A stretch of 64,000 bases of DNA from Pleionea litopenaei (GCF_031198435.1 NZ_CP133548.1:1862501-1926500), one strand, 5' to 3'; counted from the first letter of the stretch, positions 19,008-28,141 are shown. Notes: generated by a model from the sequence alone, not told the origin. A program made the numbers and translations.

Positions 19008-20430
19008 ACAAACTTTCGAGTAACCAACCAATTATCACGTAGCTATTGTGATGATTGGTTCCTTGCTTTCTTAAACTCATCAGTTGCTCTCTATTCAAAT
19101 AGCGACCTCGCGTTATCACTGCCTCTGGCTCTTGCAATGTTGCTAAGCTTTCTAAAGGGTTCGCGTGGACCAAAAGTAAATTCGCACGTTGCCCTATAGC
19201 TATTTGACCACTGTGCATACCATTACTCAGAAGATTAACAGCATTGGTTGTAGCAGCATTTAGAATTTTATGACGCTCAATATTTAACGATTCAAGTAAT
19301 GCAAGTTCTCGATGAAACGACAACCCGGGTTGCGTTAAGGCGGGGCCAGTGTCTGAACCAATCACCATTGATACATCATTTTTAAACAATGATTGAGTAA
19401 TGGCATTGAGCGCTCGCATTTTAGTACTTTCCCATTGACCATCTGTTCCAGATAATTGCGGCGATAATTGTTTCTCGCCGATAAACGCCGTAAATCCAGT
19501 CAAATAATTCCAATCGACGGTGCTAAGAAATTCATTCGGCGCCTGACTGGCTTGATGAATATTATCGAATGCTACCAGTGTCGAAACAATGGGTGTTTTA
19601 CTGCGCGCTAATGCCTGAGACAGTTGATCAATTCGCTCATGCGTCACCTTATGTTCTAAGGCTACCTGAAATAATTCTTCGATATGTTCAATCGACTGAA
19701 AGGGTAACTCAAGAGCCTTGTCAAAGGGATAAGCGCTCGAAGGATGACCTGCAACGGGTAATCCGAGTCGCTTGGCTTCGTCAAAAATAGCATGCGTCAT
19801 TGATAAATCTAAACCATTGTAGACTTTAATTCCTTGATAGTTTTTTTCTGCCAAGGTGCGAACTAACTCGCGAGCATCTTCCGCTGACTCAACTCGAATA
19901 TGAAATGGCCCCAGATCATCGCCTGCATTAAGCGCCGGACTAAACACGGTTAACTCAGAGCCGATAAATGCGTCAGCTTGTTCTAACGCTTGCCAACGCA
20001 AATGTGCAGGTAAACCAGCCATGTTACGAACTTGAGTAATGCCATGACTTAAGTACAAACCCAAATCTTGTGGATCAAAAACATGCACGTGTGCATCGAC
20101 TAATCCTGGCAGTAAATACTTTCCTCGAGCATCCACTCGAGGAACCCTTCGATCGATAGCAGCGTCTAGCTGATCACTTGGCAATACCGATTGAATGACT
20201 CCACTGTCAATTTCGATGGCCATTGTTGAAAGTATTCGATTATTTAAACTATCAACGATGTTGGCATTAGTAATTAGATAGTGACCAGAGATGGCTGGTG
20301 TCACTTTCAATGTTGGTTCAAACCATCGACTGATCGGAATCGACAGTAACAACATGATAATCACCACGACTACAAACAAGAAAACAGCTTTGGTGATGGT
20401 CTTAAACCAACCTAATGCATTGACTAACAT
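18997..20430 (-). CDS. Membrane-anchored amidohydrolase (imidazolonepropionase/prolidase-like)
   Basis: This 477-residue protein starts with one membrane anchor (about residues 14-33), so the catalytic domain probably faces the periplasm. The metal-site residues of the amidohydrolase superfamily are visible: HVH (H114, H116), a candidate bridging Lys in IKVYNGLD (K202), H229, H249 and D360 in VIGSDTGP. Such enzymes hydrolyse amide bonds in cyclic imides, dipeptides or related compounds; the substrate cannot be told from sequence. It is followed on the minus strand only by the convergent AraC gene and preceded, 33 bases upstream, by the YD-like repeat protein, so the two may be co-transcribed. 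Confidence 0.87.
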   Translation of the reverse strand: MLVNALGWFKTITKAVFLFVVVVIIMLLLSIPISRWFEPTLKVTPAISGHYLITNANIVDSLNNRILSTMAIEIDSGVIQSVLPSDQLDAAIDRRVPRVDARGKYLLPGLVDAHVHVFDPQDLGLYLSHGITQVRNMAGLPAHLRWQALEQADAFIGSELTVFSPALNAGDDLGPFHIRVESAEDARELVRTLAEKNYQGIKVYNGLDLSMTHAIFDEAKRLGLPVAGHPSSAYPFDKALELPFQSIEHIEELFQVALEHKVTHERIDQLSQALARSKTPIVSTLVAFDNIHQASQAPNEFLSTVDWNYLTGFTAFIGEKQLSPQLSGTDGQWESTKMRALNAITQSLFKNDVSMVIGSDTGPALTQPGLSFHRELALLESLNIERHKILNAATTNAVNLLSNGMHSGQIAIGQRANLLLVHANPLESLATLQEPEAVITRGRYLNREQLMSLRKQGTNHHNSYVIIGWLLESLFTQ

Positions 20431-20463
20431 GTTGCGACTACCTCAAACATCGATCATTAAACA

Positions 20464-21639
20464 TCAATTTGATTTTGCTTGTTGTGGAACATATGGCGTT
20501 CCATCGGCGTTAAACAACTGCCGCTCAACTGTTCCATCATCATGATAAACAAGCTTCATCGTTGCAGCGCCGCCAAGCATAGGGCTAGCGATAAGGTCAC
20601 CGGCTTCAGTGAGTGACCTAAGCCATTCAACTTCAGTAAGCTGCTCGGTATATTCAATGCTCAAACGACGATCCAAACGACCATCGGCTTGATATATCAA
20701 GTGCTCACTTTGATTACCGTGTTTATCGAATACACTGACGTGTTCAAAGGCACCCCAACTAAAAGGAATGCGTTTGCCATAACGATCAAACCCTCGCATA
20801 CCGACTTTATTTCCAAACTCATCGTAAAGATGTTCTCCGATATGCACCATGGGGCGATTGCCTTCGACAGGCTTTCCGTCTTTATCGTAGACCTGCCAGC
20901 GAACGAAGTTTCCGTTGTGATCATATACAATGCGATCGATACCGGCACCGCTGCTATTGTTCGTTGGCTCACCCGTCAATCCTAAATTACGCATAAAAGC
21001 CAACTGACCTTTTTGGTTATACTCAAGTTCAACTTCATAGAACTCTAAAACGGGGCGCAATGGCTGTTGTTCATTGTCTAGATTAAAACGTTTCTCGTAG
21101 ACTTTTCCATTGGCATGACGCCATTCATAGCGATGGATATTCCATTCGCTCTCAACTGGGGCTCCGCTCTGGTCATAGAACTTTAAACTGACCCTTTCCC
21201 CTTGTTTATTGAGCGCATACTCCGCCTGATAGACCTGGCCATGGACCGCGACTTGATTATTCGAGAGATCATAATATTGATGAATTTCCTTATTTGATTC
21301 ATACCGAATACTGACTCTAGGCGCGAACCAAATAAAAGAGTCCCACACTTGATTATCACGAATTAACCGATCATTAATTTGATAGGCGATATCGATTACT
21401 CGTCCCTGCTGGTCATACTGAAATTGGTAATGGGCCAGATCCTTAGGCAGCTTTTCTTCAACGGCGTGTATGCCTCGATAGCTCGCATAAGGACTCTCTC
21501 GAAACATAATGTGCCGAAAGAACTTGTTAGTCGTTAGCTCTGCGGTCGCTTGTTTACTGGGTGCCCCTGCTTCCGCTAAGAGGTTTTGGTTTACTAATAA
21601 GCCCAGCAATAGCGTCAATCCATAAAACGTACTTTTCAT
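20464..21639 (-). CDS. Periplasmic YD-like repeat protein, function unknown
   Basis: The start at 21639 follows AAAGGAC and gives a clear signal peptide (MKSTFYGLTLLLGLLVNQ, cleavage near LLAEA); an upstream in-frame codon at 21681 lacks such support. The mature 370 residues contain about ten imperfect repeats built on a Y-D-x-x-G core, such as YDQQGRVIDI, YDHNGNFVRW, YDEFGNKVGM and FDKHGNQSEHL. They resemble isolated RHS/YD or WG-type beta-hairpin repeats but lack an RHS core and a toxin tip. No catalytic motif is seen. It may bind sugar or another surface ligand (inference). It precedes the amidohydrolase by 33 bases on the same strand. Confidence 0.7.
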   Translation of the reverse strand: MKSTFYGLTLLLGLLVNQNLLAEAGAPSKQATAELTTNKFFRHIMFRESPYASYRGIHAVEEKLPKDLAHYQFQYDQQGRVIDIAYQINDRLIRDNQVWDSFIWFAPRVSIRYESNKEIHQYYDLSNNQVAVHGQVYQAEYALNKQGERVSLKFYDQSGAPVESEWNIHRYEWRHANGKVYEKRFNLDNEQQPLRPVLEFYEVELEYNQKGQLAFMRNLGLTGEPTNNSSGAGIDRIVYDHNGNFVRWQVYDKDGKPVEGNRPMVHIGEHLYDEFGNKVGMRGFDRYGKRIPFSWGAFEHVSVFDKHGNQSEHLIYQADGRLDRRLSIEYTEQLTEVEWLRSLTEAGDLIASPMLGGAATMKLVYHDDGTVERQLFNADGTPYVPQQAKSN

Positions 21640-21812
21640 AAACGGTCCTTTTAATACTCTCACAATACACTCAAAATGCACTTACGATATGTTCGTTGGC
21701 CGATCGCCAAAGCGTTCTGCGCATTCAACTAAACTCGATAAATTCCGGAGGAACGGCGATAGAGGCGAAAATTAGCGAAAACCACGCTAGAAAGTGATAA
21801 TTTGGGCTGAGT

Positions 21813-21850
21813 TTTACGTAAAGCGCTCGTATTTTCTCTACACTTTACGT
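21813..21850. promoter_or_regulatory. ACGTAAAG inverted sites upstream of the membrane AraC gene
   Basis: TTTACGTAAA at 21813-21822 is a perfect 10-bp palindrome. Its half ACGTAAAG recurs inverted as CTTTACGT at 21843-21850, about 30 bases before the start codon. It could be an operator for the divergent pair of genes; which protein binds it is unknown. Confidence 0.35.
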
Positions 21851-21881
21851 CATACCATTGGTTAATTTGGAATTTTAGAGC

Positions 21882-23108
21882 ATGAACTCTACCTTTTTAG
21901 GCGTTATCTATTTTGTCGGCTTTAGTCATGCCTTAATGCTCAGCTTAGTGCTTTGGCGCAAATCGTCTGCGGGCAGTGCAGGAAGGCTGCTCGCCATCAT
22001 CGGATTGGTCATTGGGTATAAGTTATTTGAAGGCGCCGCTCTTTTCACCGGATTGTTTCGCTGGGTACCTCACGCCATGGATTTGCTACCAGGAGAAGTC
22101 TTAGTACTTGGCCCGCTCATTTTAGCCTATGTTAGCAAAGTGACCTCAGCCTCTTACTTCAATCATAAATATTGGCCAGCCCACTTTCTCCCAGCAGCCG
22201 CCCTTTGGTTGTTCAACTCTCCAGCTGTGTTTACTAGTGGTAGTAACAAGATTCAAATGTGGGAGAACGTTTTAAACGCATCTCATAACACTTATGCGCC
22301 CTTATTTATTTTTGTTTTGCTGCTCTCAATCAAGGCACATTTGGCAACCTACTTGTGGCTAAGTTGGCGTCAAATCAATCAATTTTCCATCGCCTCACGC
22401 ACATTACGCGCTGACCAAAGCCAACAACTGTTGCAACAACAACGATTCATTGTGATCGCATTCTTTGTTTTAGAGGCCATATGGGTACTTTTATTTTTAG
22501 CGCAACAATTCGCACAAATAGGTGCGCTAGGGGTAGTTAGTGATATATGGCTGTTGTTAGTCGCGAGTATGGTGCTCGCGCTTGGTTATATCGGATTGCA
22601 GCAGCCAGATTTAGTTTTCTCTAATGAAGAGAGGAAATTAACCGAACAAATTTCAGCATCTAACAAAGCACAGAGTGATGAAAAGGAATCGTCTAACGTT
22701 AAATACTTTCATTCATCGTTACCAGACAGCGCAGCACTTGCTTTGTCGAAAGAACTTGAAGATGCCATTCGAGAGCAGCAATTGTTTCTCAATGAAAAAC
22801 TGACCTTGACTGATCTGGCCAAAGCGACTGGCATCAAAGCCCACACCTTGTCGCAGGTTATCAGCCAAGTGATGCAATCAAATTTTTATAAGTTGATTAA
22901 TGGTTTTCGAATTCAATATGCTGTTGAACTAATCGAACAAATCGATCTTCAGTGGTCAATGGAACGCATTGCCTATGAGTCAGGGTTTAATAATCGAGTT
23001 ACCTTTAGTAAAGCATTTAAAGAGTTCATGGCGTGTACGCCATCAGCGTATAAGAAAAAATTTCTTGAAGAAGGCTCAAAATCTAACGACCAACAGCAAT
23101 CGAACTAG
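21882..23108 (+). CDS. AraC-family regulator with N-terminal membrane domain
   Basis: This 408-residue protein has about seven hydrophobic helices in its first 240 residues and a C-terminal AraC-type helix-turn-helix domain (about residues 295-395, with LTLTDLAKATGIKAHTLSQV and IAYESGFNNRVTFSKAFKEF). This architecture is a known class of one-component membrane regulators that bind DNA at the membrane. The signal is unknown. It is divergent from the YD-like repeat protein, whose gene it may control. Confidence 0.85.
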   Translation: MNSTFLGVIYFVGFSHALMLSLVLWRKSSAGSAGRLLAIIGLVIGYKLFEGAALFTGLFRWVPHAMDLLPGEVLVLGPLILAYVSKVTSASYFNHKYWPAHFLPAAALWLFNSPAVFTSGSNKIQMWENVLNASHNTYAPLFIFVLLLSIKAHLATYLWLSWRQINQFSIASRTLRADQSQQLLQQQRFIVIAFFVLEAIWVLLFLAQQFAQIGALGVVSDIWLLLVASMVLALGYIGLQQPDLVFSNEERKLTEQISASNKAQSDEKESSNVKYFHSSLPDSAALALSKELEDAIREQQLFLNEKLTLTDLAKATGIKAHTLSQVISQVMQSNFYKLINGFRIQYAVELIEQIDLQWSMERIAYESGFNNRVTFSKAFKEFMACTPSAYKKKFLEEGSKSNDQQQSN

Positions 23109-23146
23109 TGAGTTTATTTAAAGTTCTTCTTGCATGATTGAGTTCG

Positions 23147-23476
23147 TCAGATAGCACCAAATCCACCCAAAACACAGCCAACAACGTAGAGCGGAAACAA
23201 GATAATATCTAACAAGCTTTTAGACACTTTTTCGCCATCGCTAATAGCTTGGTAGTACCCGCGAATGTCAGTGTATTTGATAAAAGCGTCACCAATAAAA
23301 GCGCATTCTTCAGATACCTTCGAAACTTTTCCAGTGATTTTTTTGATATGTCCTAAATCCTGATCTTGGCCGTCGGTTTCCCAATCATGTACATAAGATA
23401 AAACAACTTCTTAGCCAAGATGATTTTGGACAAATGATTCAGCATCGCTCGAAATGAATTGGATATCAGAGAGAAT
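23147..23476 (-). pseudogene. Decayed gene remnant with in-frame TAA
   Basis: Read on the minus strand, this stretch encodes a coherent protein tail: SFVQNHLG, an in-frame TAA at 23411-23413, then EVVLSYVHDWETDGQDQD and ITGKVSKVSEECAFIGDAF, ending in a hydrophobic helix (LLDIILFPLYVVGCVLGG) and a stop at 23147. The frame is blocked upstream by TGA at 23477-23479, and a start exists only in another frame, so at least two lesions are present. I do not recognise the family; the end looks like a small membrane-anchored protein. Confidence 0.6.
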
Positions 23477-23553
23477 TCATTCATTTATTATCCGAGCAAC
23501 ACTGATTACAACGATAAAAAAATGACCGGTAAAGACTTAGTCGAAAAACAACT

Positions 23554-24105
23554 TTACTCTGTTTTTTCTTCAACAGTGTGATCAAGATTCGGGGTTTGTT
23601 GTTCGTCTTTTTGTACATCAACCACTTGAGTTCCGGCCACCAAATCGTGCAAACATCGTTTTGATTCCGAAAAAATAAACAGGGTATCGATAAGGCTTAA
23701 CAACGAACCCGCGAATGGAATATAACTAATACCAATGGCAAAGCCATATCGCTTTGTAATGGTTGTTGCACTCACCGGCTCATTAGTCATTGAGACAATT
23801 TGAATACCTAAAGCTTTCTTACCCATTGTTTGCCCGTCACGAACAAGAAAATAGCCGTTCACTAATATAAATGATCCTATTGAAATAGCAGCGGAAAGCA
23901 ACAAAAAGGAGACCGATGAAACTTCACCATCCAATAATTGGTCCATTAAACCGCTTAAGTAATAGATCGGCACGGTTACCGCAACTAAAATAATCGAGTC
24001 GATAATTGAGGCAGCTAATCGGTGCCAACGACTGGCCAATGGTCTAAAGTTAATCTCTAGTTTGTTTTCTTCAGCTTGTGGCGGCGCATATATATTAGTA
24101 TCCAT
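23554..24105 (-). CDS. RDD-family membrane protein
   Basis: This 183-residue protein has the RDD family layout: Arg in the first helix segment (SRWHRLAASIIDSIIL, about residues 26-40), an Asp in helix one and a conserved GQTMGKKALGIQIV turn (about 91-105). It has three to four membrane segments. The N-terminal YAPPQA motif is common in gammaproteobacterial RDD proteins. The family is linked to ion transport or membrane adaptation, without a firm activity. It stands alone between a gene remnant and an empty spacer. Confidence 0.85.
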   Translation of the reverse strand: MDTNIYAPPQAEENKLEINFRPLASRWHRLAASIIDSIILVAVTVPIYYLSGLMDQLLDGEVSSVSFLLLSAAISIGSFILVNGYFLVRDGQTMGKKALGIQIVSMTNEPVSATTITKRYGFAIGISYIPFAGSLLSLIDTLFIFSESKRCLHDLVAGTQVVDVQKDEQQTPNLDHTVEEKTE

Positions 24106-24430
24106 TTTTTATACCTTTATTTCTTATATTTCCGTTGTTTATTGGATTTCTGTTGTTTTTTCGATTTCATTTTTTACTAGAACCTATTCTTTACTAGCGT
24201 TCTCTCTTTACTGAGAGTAAGTATCTTCAATGATCGAGGTTTACCAGCAGGCTGAATTCACGTCCTAGTGCATTCAAGATAATGCACAATATCTTAAGGT
24301 AGGTTTTTGGTCAATTATTGATAGCATTATAATCTTTGGAAATTTTAATCGTGAAATATTGGCTTCTCCAGAATGAACACGCTCACTAAGGACTGGAATA
24401 CAAGACTATAGCCGGGTTCGCTAAAGAATG
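24106..24430. other. Intergenic stretch with no recognised gene
   Basis: This 325-bp AT-rich spacer lies upstream of the RDD gene and downstream of the DUF3365 gene. I see no coding remnant or strong hairpin. It must hold the RDD promoter. Confidence 0.5.
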
Positions 24431-25165
24431 TTAAGGTCGGCTTTTTAAGTATTCGACGACAAACATACCTCGCAAGTCTCCGAGTTGATATCCTGTTGCC
24501 TTGTCTTCCGGATAAGCTTTCATAAGACTCTCTCTGACGTCCTCACTCAGATTATCTCCATGACAGGCCAAGCACAAAGGTTGAACATGAATACTTGAGT
24601 AATAGATCAGTTCATCGTCTCTTTCTACGGTTTTATGATAGGGCTTCTCGTTGCCAGTCATATTGGCAAAAAGTTCAAGAATCGCTTGCTCTTGTTCGTC
24701 CGCTTTGTTTTTTACGTTTCTATTCTTGTTGGATACACGTTTAATTTGCCACCCATTAATACTAAACTGCTTGGCAATCAAGGGCGCCTGCTTCTCACAG
24801 GTTACAATTCCTTGCTCAAATCCACCGGATTTAATGGCTTGTTGTAACTGCTTTTTTAATTCCGTCGAAAAATCCTTCACTAATTTTTTAGCGCGCCACT
24901 CAAACTCTTGCTGACCATCAAAAGTACCGTTGAACGTTTCGACACTCTTTGAGCTTGTCAAAGCCCTATCTTGAGAGGGCTTGACCAGAGCTTTTGATAC
25001 CTCACCTTTTTCACCGGCATTAGCAATGGGCATTAATATGCCCACTAGCATCAGCATTGGAAAAAGCCGTATGTTATTCAGCACATTCTTTATACGAGTG
25101 AAAGTCTCGATGGTATTCGCTCTGTACTTTTTAAAATGCACTCGACTGCTTTTTGACTGTGTCAT
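24431..25165 (-). CDS. DUF3365-type c-haem protein
   Basis: The protein (244 residues from the ATG at 25165, which follows GAGAG) has a basic N-terminus, one hydrophobic export segment (MLMLVGILMPIANA) and a periplasmic DUF3365/Tll0287-like domain. A single c-type haem site CLACH lies near the C-terminus (about residues 198-202 with this start), followed by YQLGDLRGMFVV, a family hallmark. Known relatives bind one haem and serve as redox or gas sensors or electron carriers. The gene begins about 25 bases after the SQR-like gene on the same strand, so the pair is probably one operon. I infer a role in handling electrons or sensing sulfide-linked redox state. Confidence 0.82.
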   Translation of the reverse strand: MTQSKSSRVHFKKYRANTIETFTRIKNVLNNIRLFPMLMLVGILMPIANAGEKGEVSKALVKPSQDRALTSSKSVETFNGTFDGQQEFEWRAKKLVKDFSTELKKQLQQAIKSGGFEQGIVTCEKQAPLIAKQFSINGWQIKRVSNKNRNVKNKADEQEQAILELFANMTGNEKPYHKTVERDDELIYYSSIHVQPLCLACHGDNLSEDVRESLMKAYPEDKATGYQLGDLRGMFVVEYLKSRP

Positions 25166-25189
25166 CGATACTCTCACTTCTATGGTTAA

Positions 25190-26461
25190 CTATTTTTCTA
25201 ACCGTTCAATACCCAAAGCTTTCAGAATATATTTTTCATAGACAGGCTCTGAATTTCCAGTCTTCATTTTTCGCATAAAATATTTTTCGAACGCAATTTT
25301 AGCGAGATGAACCCATTTACCTTTTTTATACCAAGTAATGTTACGTGGAGGAATTTGCGGAATGGCTACAAAAGCAGCTCCCGTGTCACCCATATCAGCA
25401 AGACAGATTGCTTGCCAAGTGCCTTTTGCTGAAGGTTCAGCGCCATCGATAATGATTGACTTCAAATTATGCGCGATTGCGGTCATCATGGTTTCTATCA
25501 TATACCCTGTTTTTGGTGTACCTGTTGGAACAGGCGTATCTTCAACAGGAGGAATCGCAACACAAACACCGCCGGAAAAAATATTGGGATAAGCAGGCGA
25601 ACGTTGAAACTCATCGGTAATAACAAACCCTTTGGGATTGCATAAACTTTCGACATTTGCCACAGCGTCAACACCAGAAAATGGCGGTATTAACATCGCA
25701 TGATTAAAATTCAATTCATGTTTGCTATCGAGTTCACCTTTATGGTTCATTTCACTCACATTCATTTTGCCCTGTTGAACTTCGTCGACCGAGGCGTTGC
25801 AAATCCATTTAATATCACGATGACGTAAATCAGACTCGAGCATCGACTTAGAGTCACCCACGCCACCTAAACCAAGATGCCCTATGTAGGGTTCGCTGGT
25901 TACAAACGTCATCGGAACTTTGTGTCGAATTTTAGCATCTCTCAATGCTTTATCTAATATAAATGCGTACTCATAGGCAGGACCAAAACAACTGGCTCCT
26001 TGAAAAGCACCGACCACAACTGGACCAGGGTTTTCTAACAACGCCTGAAAATCTTTGTAAGAACTCAAAGCATGATCAAGCGTACAAATCGATTGCGTAA
26101 ATCCATCTGGACCGGCACCTGGAATATTACTAAAGGCAAGTTTGGGTCCGGTTGCGATCACTAGATAATCGTAATCAACTTGCTCACCATTAACCGTTAA
26201 CTGATTGTTATTAGCATCGATTGATTCGACACGCCCACATAAAAATTGAATGCCTTTTTTACTAACATATTTTTCAATGGGAATGGTTATGGCTTCAGCT
26301 TTCTTCCAACCAACCGCGACCCAAGGATTAGAGGGAACAAAACGAAATTCGGGCTTTTCATTGATCAAGACAACCTCATGACCATTGCCCAATTGCTCTT
26401 TGATTTCATAAGCTGCGGGCATACCGCCCGTGCCAGCTCCTAATACAATAACTTTCGCCAT
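25190..26461 (-). CDS. sqr: Sulfide:quinone oxidoreductase-like flavoprotein
   Basis: This 423-residue protein begins with an FAD-binding Rossmann motif (VIVLGAGTGGMPAA) and carries a second ATG motif (LVIATGPKL). Three cysteines, C126, C158 (GASCFGP) and C353 (AICLADMG), fall at nearly the spacing of the catalytic cysteines of Aquifex SQR (124, 156, 347). The C-terminal KYFMRKMKTG stretch fits an amphipathic membrane-docking helix. The reaction would be oxidation of sulfide to persulfide or polysulfide with reduction of quinone. GGAGAG precedes the ATG. The DUF3365 haem gene follows directly and a sigma-54 activator lies upstream. A related FAD/NAD-linked oxidoreductase of other substrate is possible but less likely. 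Confidence 0.85.
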   Translation of the reverse strand: MAKVIVLGAGTGGMPAAYEIKEQLGNGHEVVLINEKPEFRFVPSNPWVAVGWKKAEAITIPIEKYVSKKGIQFLCGRVESIDANNNQLTVNGEQVDYDYLVIATGPKLAFSNIPGAGPDGFTQSICTLDHALSSYKDFQALLENPGPVVVGAFQGASCFGPAYEYAFILDKALRDAKIRHKVPMTFVTSEPYIGHLGLGGVGDSKSMLESDLRHRDIKWICNASVDEVQQGKMNVSEMNHKGELDSKHELNFNHAMLIPPFSGVDAVANVESLCNPKGFVITDEFQRSPAYPNIFSGGVCVAIPPVEDTPVPTGTPKTGYMIETMMTAIAHNLKSIIIDGAEPSAKGTWQAICLADMGDTGAAFVAIPQIPPRNITWYKKGKWVHLAKIAFEKYFMRKMKTGNSEPVYEKYILKALGIERLEK

Positions 26462-26547
26462 AAAACTCTCTCCACAATTATTGCGCTGCAGTAATTCTGA
26501 CAGCGATTAAATCAACGAAGGTGAAACTTCGAATAACCTGAAGAGTA

Positions 26548-26563
26548 ATCAATATTAATGCCA
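26548..26563 (-). promoter_or_regulatory. Candidate imperfect sigma-54 promoter of the SQR gene
   Basis: On the minus strand TGGCATTAATATTGAT matches the -24 element (TGGCA) and has GA where the -12 GC should be, with the correct 10-base gap. It lies about 87 bases before the SQR start and about 100 bases from the paired dyads. The -12 mismatch makes this tentative. Confidence 0.35.
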
Positions 26564-26651
26564 ACTCGTTTTAAATTGGCTAGAAGTCTTACAATGAAAG
26601 GTTTCCTCCGCGTTAACTGCAAAATAAGATTAACAACGATGAAACAAGATT

Positions 26652-26667
26652 ATGACAATACTGTCAT
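26652..26667. promoter_or_regulatory. TGNCA-N4-TGNCA dyad 1 upstream of the SQR gene
   Basis: ATGACAATACTGTCAT is a perfect dyad with 4-base spacer, the same design as the two dyads upstream of cydA. It is a probable upstream activator site for the neighbouring sigma-54 regulator. Confidence 0.5.
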
Positions 26668-26672
26668 TACGT

Positions 26673-26688
26673 CAGCCAAATTTGGCAA
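26673..26688. promoter_or_regulatory. TGNCA-N4-TGNCA-type dyad 2 upstream of the SQR gene
   Basis: CAGCCAAATTTGGCAA lies 21 bases, two helical turns, from dyad 1. Its right half is identical to the right half of the second cydA dyad. Extra TTGGCAAGCG and CTGGCAAAG half-sites follow at 26698-26718. Confidence 0.45.
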
Positions 26689-26750
26689 GCGATCGAATTG
26701 GCAAGCGACCAAACTGGCAAAGCCACCTTCGGCGTTGTTATGCACTGACC

Positions 26751-28058
26751 TTAATCAGAGGATTTCGAAGGATTAAGCGGCTTTAAATTAAATTGCTTGA
26801 GTTTTCGGTACAAGGTACGTTGACTAACTCCTAACACATCGGCCATTTGCTCAACGCTTCCTGTAAATGTTTGACATAGGTTCTCTAAATACTGCTGCTC
26901 TTGCTCTACCAGCGTGAGCAACTGCCCCTTATTCGATGCCGTCGGTTGCAATCGATGAGGAATATCGTCAACGTCGATCAACTCATCGTTCGCTAAAATG
27001 GCAGACTGAATAATCACACTTTTAAGCTCTCGAATATTGCCGGGAAAGTCTAGCTGAGCTAACCGGTTTAATGCCGCATCGGAAAAGTGCTTAGACGAAA
27101 ATTCTGATTGCTTTAAGAAGTGTTTTGCTAGCAGAGGAATATCGGAGCGCCGCTCTTCAAGACTTGGCAAAAAAACTGGGTAGGTTGCAATTCGATAATA
27201 CAAATCTTTACGAAACGTGCCCTCATCAACCATTTTTAATAAGTCTTTATGTGAAGCGCAAACCAAGCGAAAATCGGCACGTTTTTGTTTCAAACCGCCG
27301 ACGGCTCGAAAACTGTGCGTTTCGATTAGGCGTAAAAGCTTAACCTGCATATTCATAGGAACGTCTCCGATTTCATCGAAGAAAATCGTTCCTCCTTGCG
27401 CAACTTCAACTAACCCTTTCTTTGCGACCGATGCTCCAGTAAAAGCGCCTTTCTCATACCCAAAAAGCTCGCTTTCAAACAGACTCTCGCTGAGTCCTGT
27501 GCACTCAATCACGACAAAGGGCTTATCGTTTCGCTTACTTTGACTGTGCAAGGCTCTTGCAACAAGCTCTTTACCTGTGCCTGTATCTCCTTGCAGTAAA
27601 ACAGACACATCGGTTTGTGCCACTCGATTGATATGACTAAGCATAGTTTTGAAAGAAGTTGACTGACCAATCATTTTATTGGCCTCACCTTCTACGGTCG
27701 CAAAATCAATACGGTCCAGTATTTCTAAGTAACCGATAATACTTCCATCATCACCTTTCACCGGACGCATAACTATGTCGCAATATTTTCTACCGCGAGA
27801 CGTCTTGTGAATGTGCACAACACTCGTGGTTTTGCCGGTTGAAAGACACTCCTGCAATGGACAAGCTTCACCATGGTTATCACAAGGTGAATGATTACCG
27901 TGGGAAATCTCATAGCAACGACTCACTCCGGTTTTAATCGGCGCTTCATAAGTATCGATATAGGCTTGATTAACGGCGTTAATAACGTAGTTGGTATCAA
28001 TAAAAATAGCGGGTTTATCGATGGAGTTAATCATTGACTGAATAACCGATACATTCAT
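26751..28058 (-). CDS. Sigma-54-dependent activator with Cys/His-rich PAS domain
   Basis: The protein (435 residues from the ATG at 28058; AAAGGAG lies 11 bases before it) has three parts. An N-terminal PAS domain (about 1-115) holds an unusual cluster, with C48, H53, H56, C59, H62, C66, C71 and C93. The AAA+ domain shows Walker A GDTGTGKE (157-164), the sigma-54 contact loop GAFTGA (204-209) and Walker B TIFFDEIGD. A Fis-type helix-turn-helix ends the protein (VEQMADVLGVSQRTLYRKL). It activates sigma-54 promoters from upstream dyads. The cysteine cluster suggests a thiol, metal, Fe-S or persulfide switch, by analogy with FisR, a sulfane-sulfur-sensing activator of sqr genes. It is divergent from cydAB and upstream of the SQR gene. 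Confidence 0.9.
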   Translation of the reverse strand: MNVSVIQSMINSIDKPAIFIDTNYVINAVNQAYIDTYEAPIKTGVSRCYEISHGNHSPCDNHGEACPLQECLSTGKTTSVVHIHKTSRGRKYCDIVMRPVKGDDGSIIGYLEILDRIDFATVEGEANKMIGQSTSFKTMLSHINRVAQTDVSVLLQGDTGTGKELVARALHSQSKRNDKPFVVIECTGLSESLFESELFGYEKGAFTGASVAKKGLVEVAQGGTIFFDEIGDVPMNMQVKLLRLIETHSFRAVGGLKQKRADFRLVCASHKDLLKMVDEGTFRKDLYYRIATYPVFLPSLEERRSDIPLLAKHFLKQSEFSSKHFSDAALNRLAQLDFPGNIRELKSVIIQSAILANDELIDVDDIPHRLQPTASNKGQLLTLVEQEQQYLENLCQTFTGSVEQMADVLGVSQRTLYRKLKQFNLKPLNPSKSSD

Positions 28059-28141
28059 TACTAATGAGACTCCTTTATTCACCGCTCAGTTTTATTGGGC
28101 TTTTGATTGGGCTTTAGCAGATTTACGAATTAAAATACTGC

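Noticed and set aside
26487-26502. A second sigma-54-like match close to the SQR start
   Set aside because: The -12 TGCA is present, but the invariant GG of the -24 element is lost (GT), so it was set aside in favour of 26548-26563.
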